A stretch of DNA of 64,000 nucleotides from Trichinella spiralis (GCA_000181795.3 CM012953.1:19873272-19937271), one strand, 5' to 3'. Shown: positions 1 to 11,269, counted from the first letter of the stretch. Notes: generated by a model not told the origin, from the letters alone. Program-made: numbers and translations.

Positions 1-197
1 GTGGATTCCATCCAACCTTGGTAAATTTCGCAGGATCTGAATGAATTTACATTCCTTGCGAGCACATTTATATAACGAGAGGGAAATCCGTACTGCACCG
101 TTACGTCACTACTATTAAAGTTACGTAATCCTAAATAGAATATTTGAACCAACGAAATGAAAAATATTGCAGCTAATCACAACTGAAGAGTTGAATC

Positions 198-400
198 AAT
201 GAGCAATTAGATAAGGAAAACTAATAAGACGACAAATTGAAGGTCCAATGAAATAGCGAGTTCAACGACCAGTAAAATTAGACCGTGAAAATTTGTCCCG
301 GAATCCACCATCCCTGAGCAATTAGATAAGGAAAACCAATACGACGACAAATTGAAAATCCAATAAGAAAGCGCGTTGAACGACCAGTAAGAAAAGGCGG
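198..400. repeat. Diverged tandem duplication of about 88 bp
   Basis: Two adjacent copies start with GAGCAATTAGATAAGGAAAA, near 200 and again near 316. Each continues through similar text ending in an ACGACCAGTAA block. Similarity is clear but imperfect, so the duplication is not recent. It abuts the dispersed repeat that starts near 400 and may be part of the same element. No coding potential seen. Confidence 0.7.
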
Positions 401-625
401 TGGAAAACGACTACTGGGTTGATTAAACATTGAAGTTGCAATTGTTGTATTACTATGGTTCAACATTCCAGATCAAAAATATCTATTGCATTTCGAAATG
501 ATTTTACCAAACAAAACTGAAAGCAAAGAAATTTATTTTTCATGTTAAGTTCACTTCATCGCGAGTGTGTCCGTTATCTTGCTCTAGCACTGCATATGCT
601 TGCCAAAATATGATCATTGTTGAAG
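400..625 (+). repeat. Dispersed repeat, copy A
   Basis: This stretch aligns over about 220 bases with 11270-11500. Shared blocks include GAAATGATTTTACC, AAGTTCACT and TGCATATG followed by GCCAAAAT. By eye the copies are roughly 70 percent identical. A third, shorter relative lies inverted near 10060-10160. It is a non-coding interspersed repeat of unknown class; no terminal inverted repeat or target duplication was recognised. Confidence 0.6.
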
Positions 626-1735
626 AATCTTTAGTTCGAACTTGAGGATCTTTATGGTAGTGGACTGTATGTATTAATTATAGAATTATCAATGACAACG
701 GGTGTGATTAAGATTCGGTTTATTCAGAATAAAACAGTGAGTAATAATAATGATATAGCGAGAGACAACGGTCCAGGCGGTGTTCGATACGACTTGTTCC
801 GTGTTAATCGGTGTTAATGTTGGTGTTAATGTTCCCTCCTCCCTCCGCACTTGTATTTATATCTTTTTCTTGACCTCACTCCGCGTCTGGTGACCTAGAT
901 TGTCGAAAAGTAATTAGGAAATCGGCTTGGTTGCGCAATCTCTCAGACTGTGCAGCTTAGCCGGGGTCTGAACAGGCGTGCTGTCAGCCACATTTCACTT
1001 TGACGCTTTTCAGCAACTGGCCACCGGAGTTGTGGCAGATATATGACAGGACGCTGACCTTTTCACCGCTTAATTGCTCTTCCATTGTTTTCCATTATGA
1101 AAAACAAGGTGTGCAACTGGCGTTGTGCAACCGTTGTTTTCGCACCAGGAGCAATGTTTTATTGCCACGGGGATTTTTAGATAGTGATGAGCAGGTATTG
1201 AGAAAAGATTTCTCAACAATCATAGTTAATTACCATGGTCAGCAGCCAAAAAGTATAAATTGGTTTTTCATGTGCTGCCAAAATTTTCATTCTCATTGTT
1301 GAGTAGTCTTTACGTTCGTTAGGAGAGTACTGCTTATCGAAAATTGTTGGCTTTGATTAATTAAGCTTTGATTCAGTTACGGTTAACCTGAGAATCACTA
1401 GATCTGTCGTGTTTTAAAGTACACTGATCTATGTCATGTTAATTTTAATTGGTTGTCGATAACAGTTGCCCTTCTTTGTTGCACATAACTTATAAAAGGT
1501 GAACAAGTAGGCAAATAGGTGAAAATGTGCTTGATTGAATGATCTCGTCGCAGCTTGGGCGGCGTGCTCAGTATATTTCTGCACACTGTCGTAGGTTATA
1601 ATGGCTGGCACATTAGGTTATCACAAAGTTAGTTGTTAGTTGTTAGTTATCACAAATAAAATATTTTTTAATTTAATAATTTCCGTGCTATGTAAGTAAT
1701 AAGGTTATCCCTTTTCTGTAAAATTTAGCCTAGGA
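626..1735. other. Stretch without recognised gene
   Basis: I see no protein family here. A short run of GGTGTTAATGTT repeats lies near 800-833, followed by a C-rich tract. The 100-codon open frame at 1000-1302 has no motif I recognise and no splice-site support. This is probably the unassigned 5' flank of the hAT transposon that follows. Confidence 0.4.
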
Positions 1736-3523
1736 ATGGATGAGTGGTTGGTAAGGAAACCGGTAAAAAGGGAAGTGGCTGAAATGGAGTCTCAAAAATG
1801 TTCCACTGCAGGTGATGTGAATAATAAAAGAAAAATTGATGAAAATGAGTCAGCAAATTTTCAATTGTCAAATCGACGAAAAGCAGTAAGAAAATATGAT
1901 ATTGACTTTTTAAAATTTGGATTTACGTGGAATGGTGACCATAAAGATCCACGTCCTCTTTGTGTTATTTGCTATGAAATTCTCGCAAATGAGAACATGC
2001 GACCAAATAAACTACTTCGACATATTGAAACAAAGCACATGGATCTCAAAATCTTTAGTACTTCCATCGATAAAGGATGCTGTCGGAGTTCTGTTTGGTG
2101 GCACGTACTTGAAAGAGATTGAATTAATTCCACTTTCTAACGACACAGCTGCACGCAGAATCGAAGATATGGCGAAATGGGTGGAAGATCAGCTTATTAG
2201 CAGGGTTAAAGGAAGTAAATATTTTTCCCTGCAGCTAGATGAGTCCACGGATATACAAGGCTTATCCCAATTGATTGTATTTAACCGTTTTGTATGGAAC
2301 AGTCAGCCGCATGAGGATATACTGTTTTGTGAACCAATTATTCGGGGTACTAGTGAGGAAATATTTGAAACTCTTGACGCTTATGTAAAATCGAAGGAGC
2401 TGGACTGCGGGAACTGTGTTGGTATATGTACGGATGGTGCACGGGCAATGTGTGGTAAGAACAGTGGTGTTGTGACACGCGTTCTTAAACAAAGTCCTAA
2501 TGCTTCATGGACTCACTGCAGCATTCATAGAGAAGCATGGGTATCAAAAACTATATCAGACGATTTAAAACATGTTTTAAACACTGCCGTGAAAATCATC
2601 AACTTCATTAAGAGTAAACCGTTACGGTCTCGCTTATTTGAAAAACTGTGCGAAGAGATGGGAAGCTGCCACAAATCTCTTATTTTCCATTCTGAAGTAC
2701 GTTGGCTGTCAAGGGGTAATGGGCTAACAAGACTTGTTGAACTCCGCGAAGAAGTTGCAATATTTCTGAAAGGACAAAATGATTACTCGAAAGTATTGCG
2801 GGATGAGAAATTCGTTCTTAAGCTCACTTATTTGGCAGACATATTTTCGAAATTAAATGAACTAAATTTATATCTACAAGGGATGGACGCAGCTGACATA
2901 TTTTCAGTACATAAGATAAGATTCAGGGTTTTATGAAGAAACTTTATTTATGGAAAAAAAATGTTAAAGACGGAAATTATTGTTGTTTCGAGACATTGGC
3001 AACTTTCATCGTCGAAAAAGAAGCGACACTAGATGAGAACTCAATTTCTATGATAGTTGCACTTCTAGATTCGTTGAAAGAAAGTTTTGATTATTACTTC
3101 AGTGAAGAAATGAAATTCTGTGATAAAAATATCTGTATTGTGAGTCCATTTCAGAGTGATGTTGTGGCTACTGGCATATCTACGAAGGCAGACGAAGAAT
3201 TAATCGATTTGTCTGAAGATTATTCGTTTAAAATGAGTTTTGATCGTAAGAGATTAATACAGTTTTGGCTATCAGTACAAAACACATATCCAACTCTTTC
3301 CACCGCAGCATTAAAAGTGCTGCTTTCTTTTACTACTTCGTACATGAGCGAAATTGGATTTATAGCAGTGATTGGAATTAAAACCAAATTACGAAATAAG
3401 CTGCAATTATCCAACAACTTGCGTCTAAAACTAACACATATTAGTGTGCACGTCGAAGAAGTCATCAGTCAAAACGGAAAACAAGCTAATTGTTCGCATA
3501 CACCGCGTTATGCATCTCACTAA
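1736..3523 (+). pseudogene. hAT transposase (ZBED5/FAM200-like), frame-broken
   Basis: This is a cut-and-paste transposase gene of the hAT superfamily. The first frame starts at ATG 1736 with MDEWLVRK, a typical opening for the family. It contains a BED-type zinc finger: CVIC near 1957, then HIETKH near 2020. The second frame (to 2936) carries the catalytic core, including LQLDESTDIQGLSQ, GICTDGARAMCG and HSEVRWLSRG, all hallmarks of ZBED5/SCAND3-like hAT transposases. The third frame (2933-3523) holds the C-terminal dimerisation region with YMSEIGFIAVIGIKTKLRNK. Frame changes near 2045 and near 2930 break the gene, and part of the middle seems lost. There are no introns. It lies just upstream of a hAT-type terminal repeat at 3675-3698. 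Family is sure; the exact hAT lineage is not. Confidence 0.85.
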
Positions 3524-3614
3524 CAAACATATACATTAAAATTAGATGTATTCATTAAAAAAATTTAAAAGTATAAAACTTATATGTTTTACTGAAATAT
3601 ATCCTTGCCTTTTA

Positions 3615-3698
3615 AAAAATGCATTGCAAACCGGTGGGTCGCAAAAACATATAGTAGTCCAAAGTGGGTCGCAGTCCAGAAAAGTTTGAGAACCACTG
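3615..3698 (+). repeat. hAT 3' terminal region and terminal inverted repeat
   Basis: The sequence reads GTGGGTCGC twice and ends in AAAGTTTGAGAACCACTG. Its reverse complement, CAGTGGTTCTCAAACTTT, is the classic terminus of Charlie-like hAT elements. The flank then reads GCCTAGGT; a near match (GCCTAGGA) occurs at 1728-1735. That match sits right at the transposase start and has no matching 5' terminal repeat, so a true target duplication is not established. The 5' end of the element was not found. Confidence 0.7.
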
Positions 3699-3818
3699 GC
3701 CTAGGTTATTTCTTCCTTTCTATCTTGACTTCATTTTAATTGTTAACGCAACAATAACCGTTACACGACGTCTTCGAAGGCTCATGTTTTCACTCCATCT
3801 AATTCTTGTATTGCTTTT

Positions 3819-5190
3819 GTAGCGGACTTTGACCTACGCGTTAGAACTGTACTTGTCCAGACGGCGAAAGAGAAGAAGAACAGTGAAGCTACCGTAAACA
3901 AATGGATACTTAAAGATCGGGAAAAGGTTACGGTAGCGAAGCGATAGTGGTGGTTGGTTCTTGAGATTTACGGTGGCGGATCACTGGCGGTCTTTGTTTG
4001 AATTTGTTAGTAAATATTGTACTCTTGATCTGTATGTGGATGCGAGAATGTTATAGGAAAAGCACGAACTGGAGAAACGGTGGCAGCGTCGTCGCCTAGC
4101 GATGACTATGATACCAGCCCGGTTGGGGCGACGAACGATCCCCCCTGAGAGAGCGGCTCGTTACATTGGGGGCCTGTCCGGGGAGCCGTACAAGTTCGTA
4201 CATGCGGCGACTGCTTTTGCATTCGACTGGAGATGGACCCTACGAATTGTCTGAAGAAGCTGGAAGACTTCTTCTGCCCTAGCGGTGTATCGACATCGAA
4301 CTATGGCCTCGTCGTGCGCTACTTGTTGAGTGATCCTGTACGCTGTGAGCTCTACCTGGTCGGACAAGCTCGGGAGAACTCCTTCGAGGAGCTGAAGAGG
4401 GAGCTGTTGAACACATACGGCCCAGAGAAGTCATCTGTGGAGCTAATCGAAAGCATCCACTTCCTGCGTCAACGTGAAAGCCAAATCATCAAACAGTGCG
4501 CGGAAGAGGTGGCGAAGTTGGGATGCAGGGCAGGGGTGTCGGAGCGCGACTTGGTGGCGCTTTTCGCTGGTGGGGTAGCGTCGAGGAAAGTACATGGTGC
4601 CATTCGGCTGCAGGAACCGTCTATGCCTCGCCGAATCACACAAACTTGCCAAAAAAGTGAGCAAAGCGGAGAAGTACTTTTAGGAGCGGGACAACCGCAA
4701 ACTGGCGTTATGAAACAAGTGAAGGACGATGTCATGCAGCATTTGGAGGCTCTGTGGCTCTGAGAAATGAAGAACATAGCCAGGCAAGTCCAGCAACTGG
4801 AGCGAACGGCCCTACAAACCGTCGGGCGAGTTGGATGCTTCAGCTGAGGCTGCCTGGACCATCACAGACGTGACTGCCCCCAGCTACGCATCCGAAAACG
4901 AACGGCGGAGAGAAGAACGATGGCGGCCATCAACCCGCTGACCGGTAGCGTGCTCGCCGTCACAGGTAAGATACAGAGCTTGAACATTTTGTTGTTGGTC
5001 GACAGTGATGCGATGGTCTCAGTAATCCCTAAGCGGGTGTGGGATAAGGCCACCTCAGGCCGGAAGTTACAAGGAGCTGCCAGACCAATGCAACTGGGCG
5101 ATGGAAGGAAGATGGCGACCTGCATCTGGGGGTATAGTCCATCTACACCTGGGGAGATGAAAGGTTCCGCCCGGAGAGCAGGTCGTTACA
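3819..5190 (+). mobile_element. Gypsy-type LTR retrotransposon, internally deleted fossil
   Basis: The proposed 5' LTR runs 3819-4165, starting TGTAGCGG and ending CTCGTTACA. Directly after it, TGGGGGCCTGTCCGGGG at 4167 closely matches the primer site for tRNA-Pro. The internal part has a gag-like frame (about 4233-4763) and an aspartyl-protease-like segment near 4995 with LLLVDSDAMVSVIP, close to the usual LVDTGA-x-x-SVIP core. Sequence at 5172-5190 resembles the end of the 5' LTR (GAGAGC, then GTCGTTACA) and may be the tail of a 3' LTR. No reverse transcriptase, RNase H or integrase is seen, so most of pol is missing. It is a broken fossil with several breaks. No target duplication was found, so it is old or rearranged. 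Confidence 0.6.
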
Positions 5191-5332
5191 CTAGAATAAC
5201 ATTTTTTGATCAATGATTGTTGCATTAATTACTTCTATAAAAGGTTTTTTGCATTTTAAACTACTTGAAAACAATTAACTTTAAACAAAATTCGCTTTAA
5301 TTTTCGCAAATATACTTTAAAGTAAAATGTAA

Positions 5333-5707
5333 TGTAACGCCCTGCCATCATAGCGCACTCTCATTCAATAGTTGTCTTTCAAGGTTCCACAGTCTTCGAC
5401 AATGATCTATGATAAGGATCACCAGCATGCCCAGCTCTGTTTCACAACAAAAAAAGGGCGCAGGTGACGGTCAGAGTCTGACGACCAATTGCTATTGCCC
5501 ATCGATTAGTCAGTGGATGCTGAATGCTGTCTGAATGGGAAACATGACTGGATGCAGCATTTGGCCTGCCTGTTGTCAACATCCAGCACTTGATCCGTCC
5601 CGTTACGTTGCAGCTCTGTCGCTGAACGACCGTTTTCACTTGTATCCTCAACGAGCATATTATTTGTTGGTGAGTGTGATTGCGTGTGTGTGCGTTAGTT
5701 TGTAACA
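5333..5707. repeat. Possible LTR or LTR-like repeat
   Basis: The segment opens TGTAACGCCC and closes GTTTGTAACA, an inverted TGTAAC/GTTACA arrangement like the ends of the Gypsy LTR just upstream. It is more GC-rich than its surroundings. No flanking duplication or primer site was found and no second copy lies in the window, so this is only a candidate. Confidence 0.25.
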
Positions 5708-6434
5708 CTCTCCTGCTCGTGGGCTGCTCATTTTAGTCTACACTTTTTAAGGTTGGTATTCCTTACGTTCAGTTCTATGGTACATTTATCGTACAATGCC
5801 CAAGACCCCATCTACGACAACAGAGGCAGCAAAAAATGAAGAAAAAATGAAGACTTAAGTAAAAGCCCGGCACATTCATTACTCTCACGAAAACAACCGA
5901 TAACCACAGTAAATTATTAAATTCATTTTTAACAGTATTAATTTTTTCAATTTCTGATAAAGATGATTTTTAAAGATATTTTTCAATTCCAAAAAGCATA
6001 CTCAAAAGTGGTTTTTAAAAAGAATCCATTTGCATGACATCAAGTCATTGACCAGATCTGATTGTTTAATTGTTACTGACGACGCCGATGTATCTTTTGA
6101 TGTTGTTTTTTTTCAATTTGTTTAATATGTTTTCATTTCTACAATTTCAAATGCATGTGCTCATCGTTTTCAACCTCTCAAATCATCGAGTACAAATCGT
6201 GCCGTTTTCAACGCAAATCAGTTTCGTGAAATTATACTTTTTATGAATTTTTTTTCTTTTATAGTTACAAAATGTGGCAAACAGAAGAAGTGGGGAATGT
6301 AAAATTGGCCGATGCGTATAAATGAAACCAAATAATATGGTTTTCCATATTCCGGTTGCTGAGCATTGAAGACATCATGCGCCTCTCGATGCATCGAGCG
6401 AGATTAATGCGATGGCGCAAAATTATATTAGGTA
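5708..6434. other. AT-rich stretch without recognised gene
   Basis: No open frame or family motif is recognisable. The stretch ends at GGTA (6431-6434), the left copy of the target duplication of the next element. Confidence 0.5.
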
Positions 6435-9227
6435 TGTTACGCCTAATGTTGAAAATTGCCTGTTATTGATAATGGGCAATAGGCATTTGCCTAATATTGA
6501 AAAAGCGGCTTACGAATCACACTGTATGTTGACTTTTATTAACCCTTTAGTGACTGAATTGTGATCCAGTTGAAGTGAATACTTAATTTTGCAGATACAG
6601 TCCATGAGAGTTAGTTAAGATATAAATGAAAAATCATTATGAAAAAATAATTGAAAGTTGTTTTTTATCGTATACTTATTTGGGAATATTGTACACTGCA
6701 GTGTTTTCATGAAAGCCGTATACGGTGTTTATTTCTACAATTCATCACTGTTGAATAGTAAACATATTGGCAGAAACAGTTACACAATTCTATCAAGAAA
6801 TTGAGCCGCTGATGATATATTGGGAAACCTATCTGGTGAAGCCGTTTGTCACACTGAACAGTGATTTCTGCAGTTTTTTTTGCGAACTGTGCAACGACCC
6901 TGCGTACTTGACTGCAGGAAATGTCCACATGAGCTTCGCAAACTGCTTGGCAAATATCATTACATCTAGGCCTTAAGATCTGTAGCGGTCTTGCTCGCAG
7001 GAGATGAGCTGCAATATCCCTTCTAAATGCCAAATGTGTCATCGATGATCTGTCAGCGTCATGAAGTTCGCAAGGAAGTCGCCAAGCAGCTATCACTGTT
7101 AGTTGACACTTCTTAAAACAGTTTTCTTCAGTCGTTACAAACAGAAATAGAAATATACGCTTTTGATAAAATTCCATATAAACCATTTGATGATGCCAGC
7201 ATAAAAAGTTGAACGGCGCCAAGTCGAAGGACACGATTAAAATTTTTTTTATTTCAATGGGCATTCGACATCGCAGTCTTTAGCGTAAGTATTGGCGCCA
7301 TTTGTGGATAAATTAAAAGTGTTGGCACCACATTCCAAATTTTGCAGACATATTTATCCACTTTTCTGACATCAAACCCAGAAGTCTACATCAAATCTAG
7401 TAGCAACTAGTTCAGCTACAAATCGTTGGAGCATGATTTTACGTATAATCAGGAAGTAACATTCAACCACTTTCTCATTTGTTAAAGTTCTGATGGATAG
7501 AAAGGCTGTGTTTGAAGAAAAGCTCCGTGCTTTGATCAAAGAAAAATGACAGAATGGAACGATTTTTCCAACTTCACAGCGAGATCAAATTATTACTGAC
7601 ATTTTGCGAATCCAGTCAGATGGTCCAAAATATGTTCCTGATTATAATTTAAAAAATCAATATGGAGTTTTTAAAATCGGCGAAGAAAATAAACTAATTC
7701 GCTTGGGCAAGAATGATGCAATAAGATGCATCGCCTCTATTGAAGAAATCTTTGATATTATCAATGATGCTCATCAAAAGATTGGTCATGGTGGAGAAAA
7801 AAAACATTTCGTGAAGCACAGAATAAATGGCCTAACATCACACAGGAAGAAGCATGCCATTTGTTTTTCACGTTTTGTGAAGAATGCCATAAGAAGAGGG
7901 CAAGAAAGCTTCCAAAAAGCCTAGTTGTTAAACCACTGGTTAGTACAAATTTGATGTCACGAGCCCAGGTGGACTTGATAAATTTTCAAATTATGCCTGA
8001 TGGTGATTATAAATATATATCAGGACTTATTTGAATCACTTTATGAAGTTCTACATTTCGAGTCCGCAAATGTTAAAACCGACGGAAGAAGTGGCATCGA
8101 AGCTACTCGAAATCTTTTTAACGTTCGGCGCTCCCAGCATTCTGCAATCCGACAACGGTCGGGAATTTTTATATGTTATAATTGCGGAACTCAAAACATG
8201 TTAGCCAGAGCTGAAGCTTGTCACGGGTAGACCCAGGCACCCTCAGAGCCAAGGTGCGGTTGAGCGCCTAAACGGCGTTGTGCAAGACAAACTGGCAATA
8301 TGGATGCGAGAAAATGAATGCAAAATTTGTTCAGTAGCAAATAAATGTTAGAGTTCATGGAACAACTGGACAAAGTCCATTCAAGGTTACATTTGGCGAG
8401 GAGCCACGAATTGGACTGGAGTCCTACGTCCTGCCAAAATCACTAGTTGATGACGCGAAAACATAAGAAGAAATTGAAGAATTTTTGACATCTCAAGAAG
8501 CCAATGATGAAGAAAGTTTGAACAGAGATGGAAAAAATTATGAAGAAAATGAAAGCAATATTATGAAACATTTTTCCGAGACTTTTATAAAAGCATGAAA
8601 AGAAGCAGCTTCAGGGCAGACTAGAGCAGCAGCAAAAATGACACGATGATCTAAGAAAATGTTAATACCGCTCCAAATAGGTCAGAATTGTACACTGAGA
8701 GTGCCAGACGTGGATCGTGGACCCGCGGATCCCAAAAACTTTTTAGTAGTTGCAATGGCGGAATGTGAAGGATTGTACACTGTTGGTTGCAGAGAAGGAA
8801 AATTGGCATCTAAGTTTACAGCTGCAGATTTACAAGTGATATCAGAAAATTTACTATCAATTGATGAGTACCCGACGCCGAAATTTATCTTAGAACTGCA
8901 GTAACTAAAGCTACGGGCGGCCAAGGATATGTTAAGTGCATGTGCCTATCCGGCTGCTCATCTGGTCGATGCAGTTGCAGCAGAAAAAGAGTATTATGCA
9001 ATTCTCGATGTCACCCCGGGAAGTCATGCAAAAATATATAAACCTCGTGCGATACATTTGTTTCTGATAGTAAATACAAATATCATTAATAAAAGCATTT
9101 CAACATATAGCGTGACTCGTAAGCCGTTTTTTTCAATATTAGGCAAATGCTTATTGCCTATTATCAATAAAAGGCAAAACGCTTGCCTATTATCAATAAT
9201 AGGCAATATTCAACATTAGGCGTAACA
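6435..9227 (+). mobile_element. Integrase-bearing element with long TIRs (KRBA2/Ginger-like)
   Basis: The two ends are long inverted repeats. The left end (6435-about 6541) and the reverse complement of the right end (about 9088-9227) both start TGTTACGCCTAATGTTGAA and agree through GGCTTACGA and beyond. GGTA flanks both sides (6431-6434 and 9228-9231), a 4-bp target duplication. The plus strand between about 7493 and 8910 encodes a degraded integrase of the kind in vertebrate KRBA2/SCAND3. It has an H2C2-like IINDAHQKIGHGGEKKH segment, then RAQVDLI, GQSPFKVTFGEEPRIGL and the C-terminal NCTLRVPDVDRGP. Long TIRs, a 4-bp duplication and TGT ends fit Ginger-type DNA transposons; IS3EU is an alternative. 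It is a broken copy with roughly half a dozen or more breaks. A piggyBac-like remnant lies in its left half. Confidence 0.75.
6720..7264 (-). pseudogene. piggyBac-like transposase C-terminal remnant
   Basis: On the minus strand an open frame of 185 codons contains AAWRLPCELHDADRSSMTHL followed by AFRRDIAAHLLRA. This pattern, an AWRL core then LxFRR and a helix, is typical of the C-terminal part of DDE_Tnp_1_7 (piggyBac-like) transposases. The catalytic aspartates and the N-terminal part are not recognisable, so it is a remnant. It lies opposite to the integrase inside the inverted-repeat element, which suggests nesting or a composite element. The assignment rests on one short motif block. Confidence 0.45.
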
Positions 9228-9285
9228 GGTATAAACATTTTGAAACGATTCGTTCAGAATGGGCTTCATTTTTCCTAATAATAAT

Positions 9286-9645
9286 TTATTATTATTTGAT
9301 TAATAACAATATGACGTAGTGAATGACTTACTTAAGTTGACATGCAGCGGTGATGGTCAAAATTTGAAATTTTATACGATGGTATTTTCTCTGAACGTTG
9401 AAATTTATTTTTTCCTGTACTTTTATGTTGTAAATCATTTTACGTTATGTATGTTTTCGTGGCAAAATATCTTTACGTAAATAATTGACGCGTTGAATTG
9501 TAAATTGGTTTAAATTAAGTGTCAACTTCATCAGAATGTATGATTATGTTTGTATGTTTTTTAACATTTGCTTGTATAGTTGTTTTGTATTATTATTATT
9601 TGATTAATAACAATATGACCTAGTGAATGATTTAATTAAGTTGAC
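9286..9645. repeat. Direct repeat, about 55 bp, two copies 304 bp apart
   Basis: The block containing TTTGATTAATAACAATATGA, then TAGTGAATGA and TTAAGTTGAC, occurs at about 9286-9341 and again at about 9590-9645 with four or so differences. The first copy lies close after the right end of the inverted-repeat integrase element. The second leads into a hAT-like end. A local duplication is the simplest explanation. Confidence 0.7.
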
Positions 9646-9706
9646 CCACACAGAATCTGCTGATGACCCACCAGTATATCGCGACTCACACTTTGAGAAG
9701 CACTGC
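9646..9706 (+). repeat. hAT-like terminal fragment
   Basis: The text GACCCACCAGTATATCGCGA, then CTCACACTTTGAGAAGCACTG, resembles the hAT end at 3675-3698 (GGGTCGCAGTCC, then TTTGAGAACCACTG). It has no transposase of its own here and is probably the tail of a non-autonomous hAT element. The opposite end was not found. Confidence 0.45.
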
Positions 9707-9849
9707 TTTAGAATATCCCCACCATTTCAACCGTTTACCCACATATTTCGGTTTCATCGCCCTGCCCTTATACGTAAGGTACATCTCACCGCAACGATTA
9801 CTGGACAAGACACAACTCAGATATATTGGACACTGTAAGTATAAGTGGA

Positions 9850-11265
9850 AAAATGAAAAATAAAAAATTTTCTTTTACCCAAAACATTAAATTCTGTTCA
9901 AAGCAATGACAACTTTTACTAAAAGAAATTAAAAATCTGCAATTTCATTCACAAATCAAAAAAAGTTATATATTTTCATATTTCGTGGAAAAAATTTTTC
10001 TGGTTCATTTTCGAAGAATTTTATTTTAACCTTACATCGTATCTTTTGCTCTCTTTGACCAACATTAACGCGTTTCTTTCTCGATCGAAAAGTCAATCCA
10101 TGCCAACGAGGATAATTGCCAATGATTATACTATGCCAGAGAATATGCAAGTTGGGGCTGAGATAAGGAGGATACTAGGCTCCCGTGATGGAGAAAACAT
10201 TTTCAGAAAACCAACTTTGTCCAGCGTTCTGCAGTTGGGTGGAATGATTTAAAAGTGCAACAAATTAGCTAAATCGCAAGCGCTGTTTTTGAGCTCACGT
10301 GTTTAACATATCTTTTCATTGAACTGCAAGTTGAAAGGTTGCAAATGCAAATACAATTTTGAAGTTGAATAACAAAGTTTACACAAAACATAAAAATAAG
10401 TTTCTTTATTTGTAAATGAAATGTCAGATATCCCAAACATGGGTGCATTACCTTATTTGGATAGAACTATGTTTCCCACTTTTTAAAACAACGTGTTTTT
10501 TGCTTTCAGATGACTATTCATTTCGATGACTAAATCCGGACCTGTCAGTTTTGGGGTTTCAATTTCTCTTATTTATGGAACTTAATGCTTTCTTCTGTTT
10601 GATATGCTATTGCTGAATTAAAGTTAGTAATTTAAAAATTAATTTGATCACTGGAAGTTGATTGGTAATTAATGCATGGAGTTGTTTGAATCGTTGAATT
10701 GAGTTGTATCAGTTCACTCTTATTGCAATTTACGTGACATTTCAGCTTGATACTGTTAATTGCTTTCTGCCTTTTTCAAAGTGCTTTACATTTATCCACC
10801 GGCGTTCATAAATACTGTTCAAAAGAAATGTCATCTAGCAGTTGCTTTCACTTGTCATATAAATTACCTTTTTAGCTAACAATTAAATGAGATTTATGTC
10901 TAAGGTTCTTTTTTGTTTGTCAGATGTTGTTCTGATGTACGCTATTCAGGTACGAAGGGAAAACGTAAAATTGATAAATTGTCCACAGCTGCAGTTTTCA
11001 GCTAAAACTGGGAGTGGTGATTGCTGAATGTTAGCATTGAAATACTTTTCTAATTTTGCCTGTCTGTTCTCTGAAAATATTTCTGGCTTGCAAAAGAATT
11101 TAATCTTTTCAATCTTTCTTTCGCTCCTGTTCACAAGAGTTATTGTTTCTCTTCTTATGTTTCATTTAAATAAAAAATAAAATAAAATCTGTACTTTGGT
11201 TTAAAATAGAAATTTGTGGTTATACATTTTGTGTAAATTGTATTAAATTTCTCTTTCAATATCTA
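9850..11265. other. AT-rich stretch with a third repeat relative
   Basis: No gene is recognised. The reverse strand near 10060-10160 resembles the right part of the dispersed repeat at 400-625 and 11270-11500 (GCATATTCTCTGGCATAGTA, then ATTGGCAATTATC). The short open frames here carry no motif. Confidence 0.4.
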
Positions 11266-11269
11266 AAGT

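Noticed and set aside
1000-1302. 100-codon open frame as a gene.
   Set aside because: No recognisable motif, no splice support, and it lies in repeat-rich flanking DNA.
1728-1735. GCCTAGGA as the 5' target duplication of the hAT element, matching GCCTAGGT after the 3' end.
   Set aside because: The core CCTAGG is a palindrome that recurs by chance, and the expected CAGTGGTTCTCAAAC terminus does not follow it; the transposase ATG does.
5333-5707. A solo LTR with certainty.
   Set aside because: The ends look right but there is no target duplication and no second copy in the window, so it is kept only as a weak candidate.
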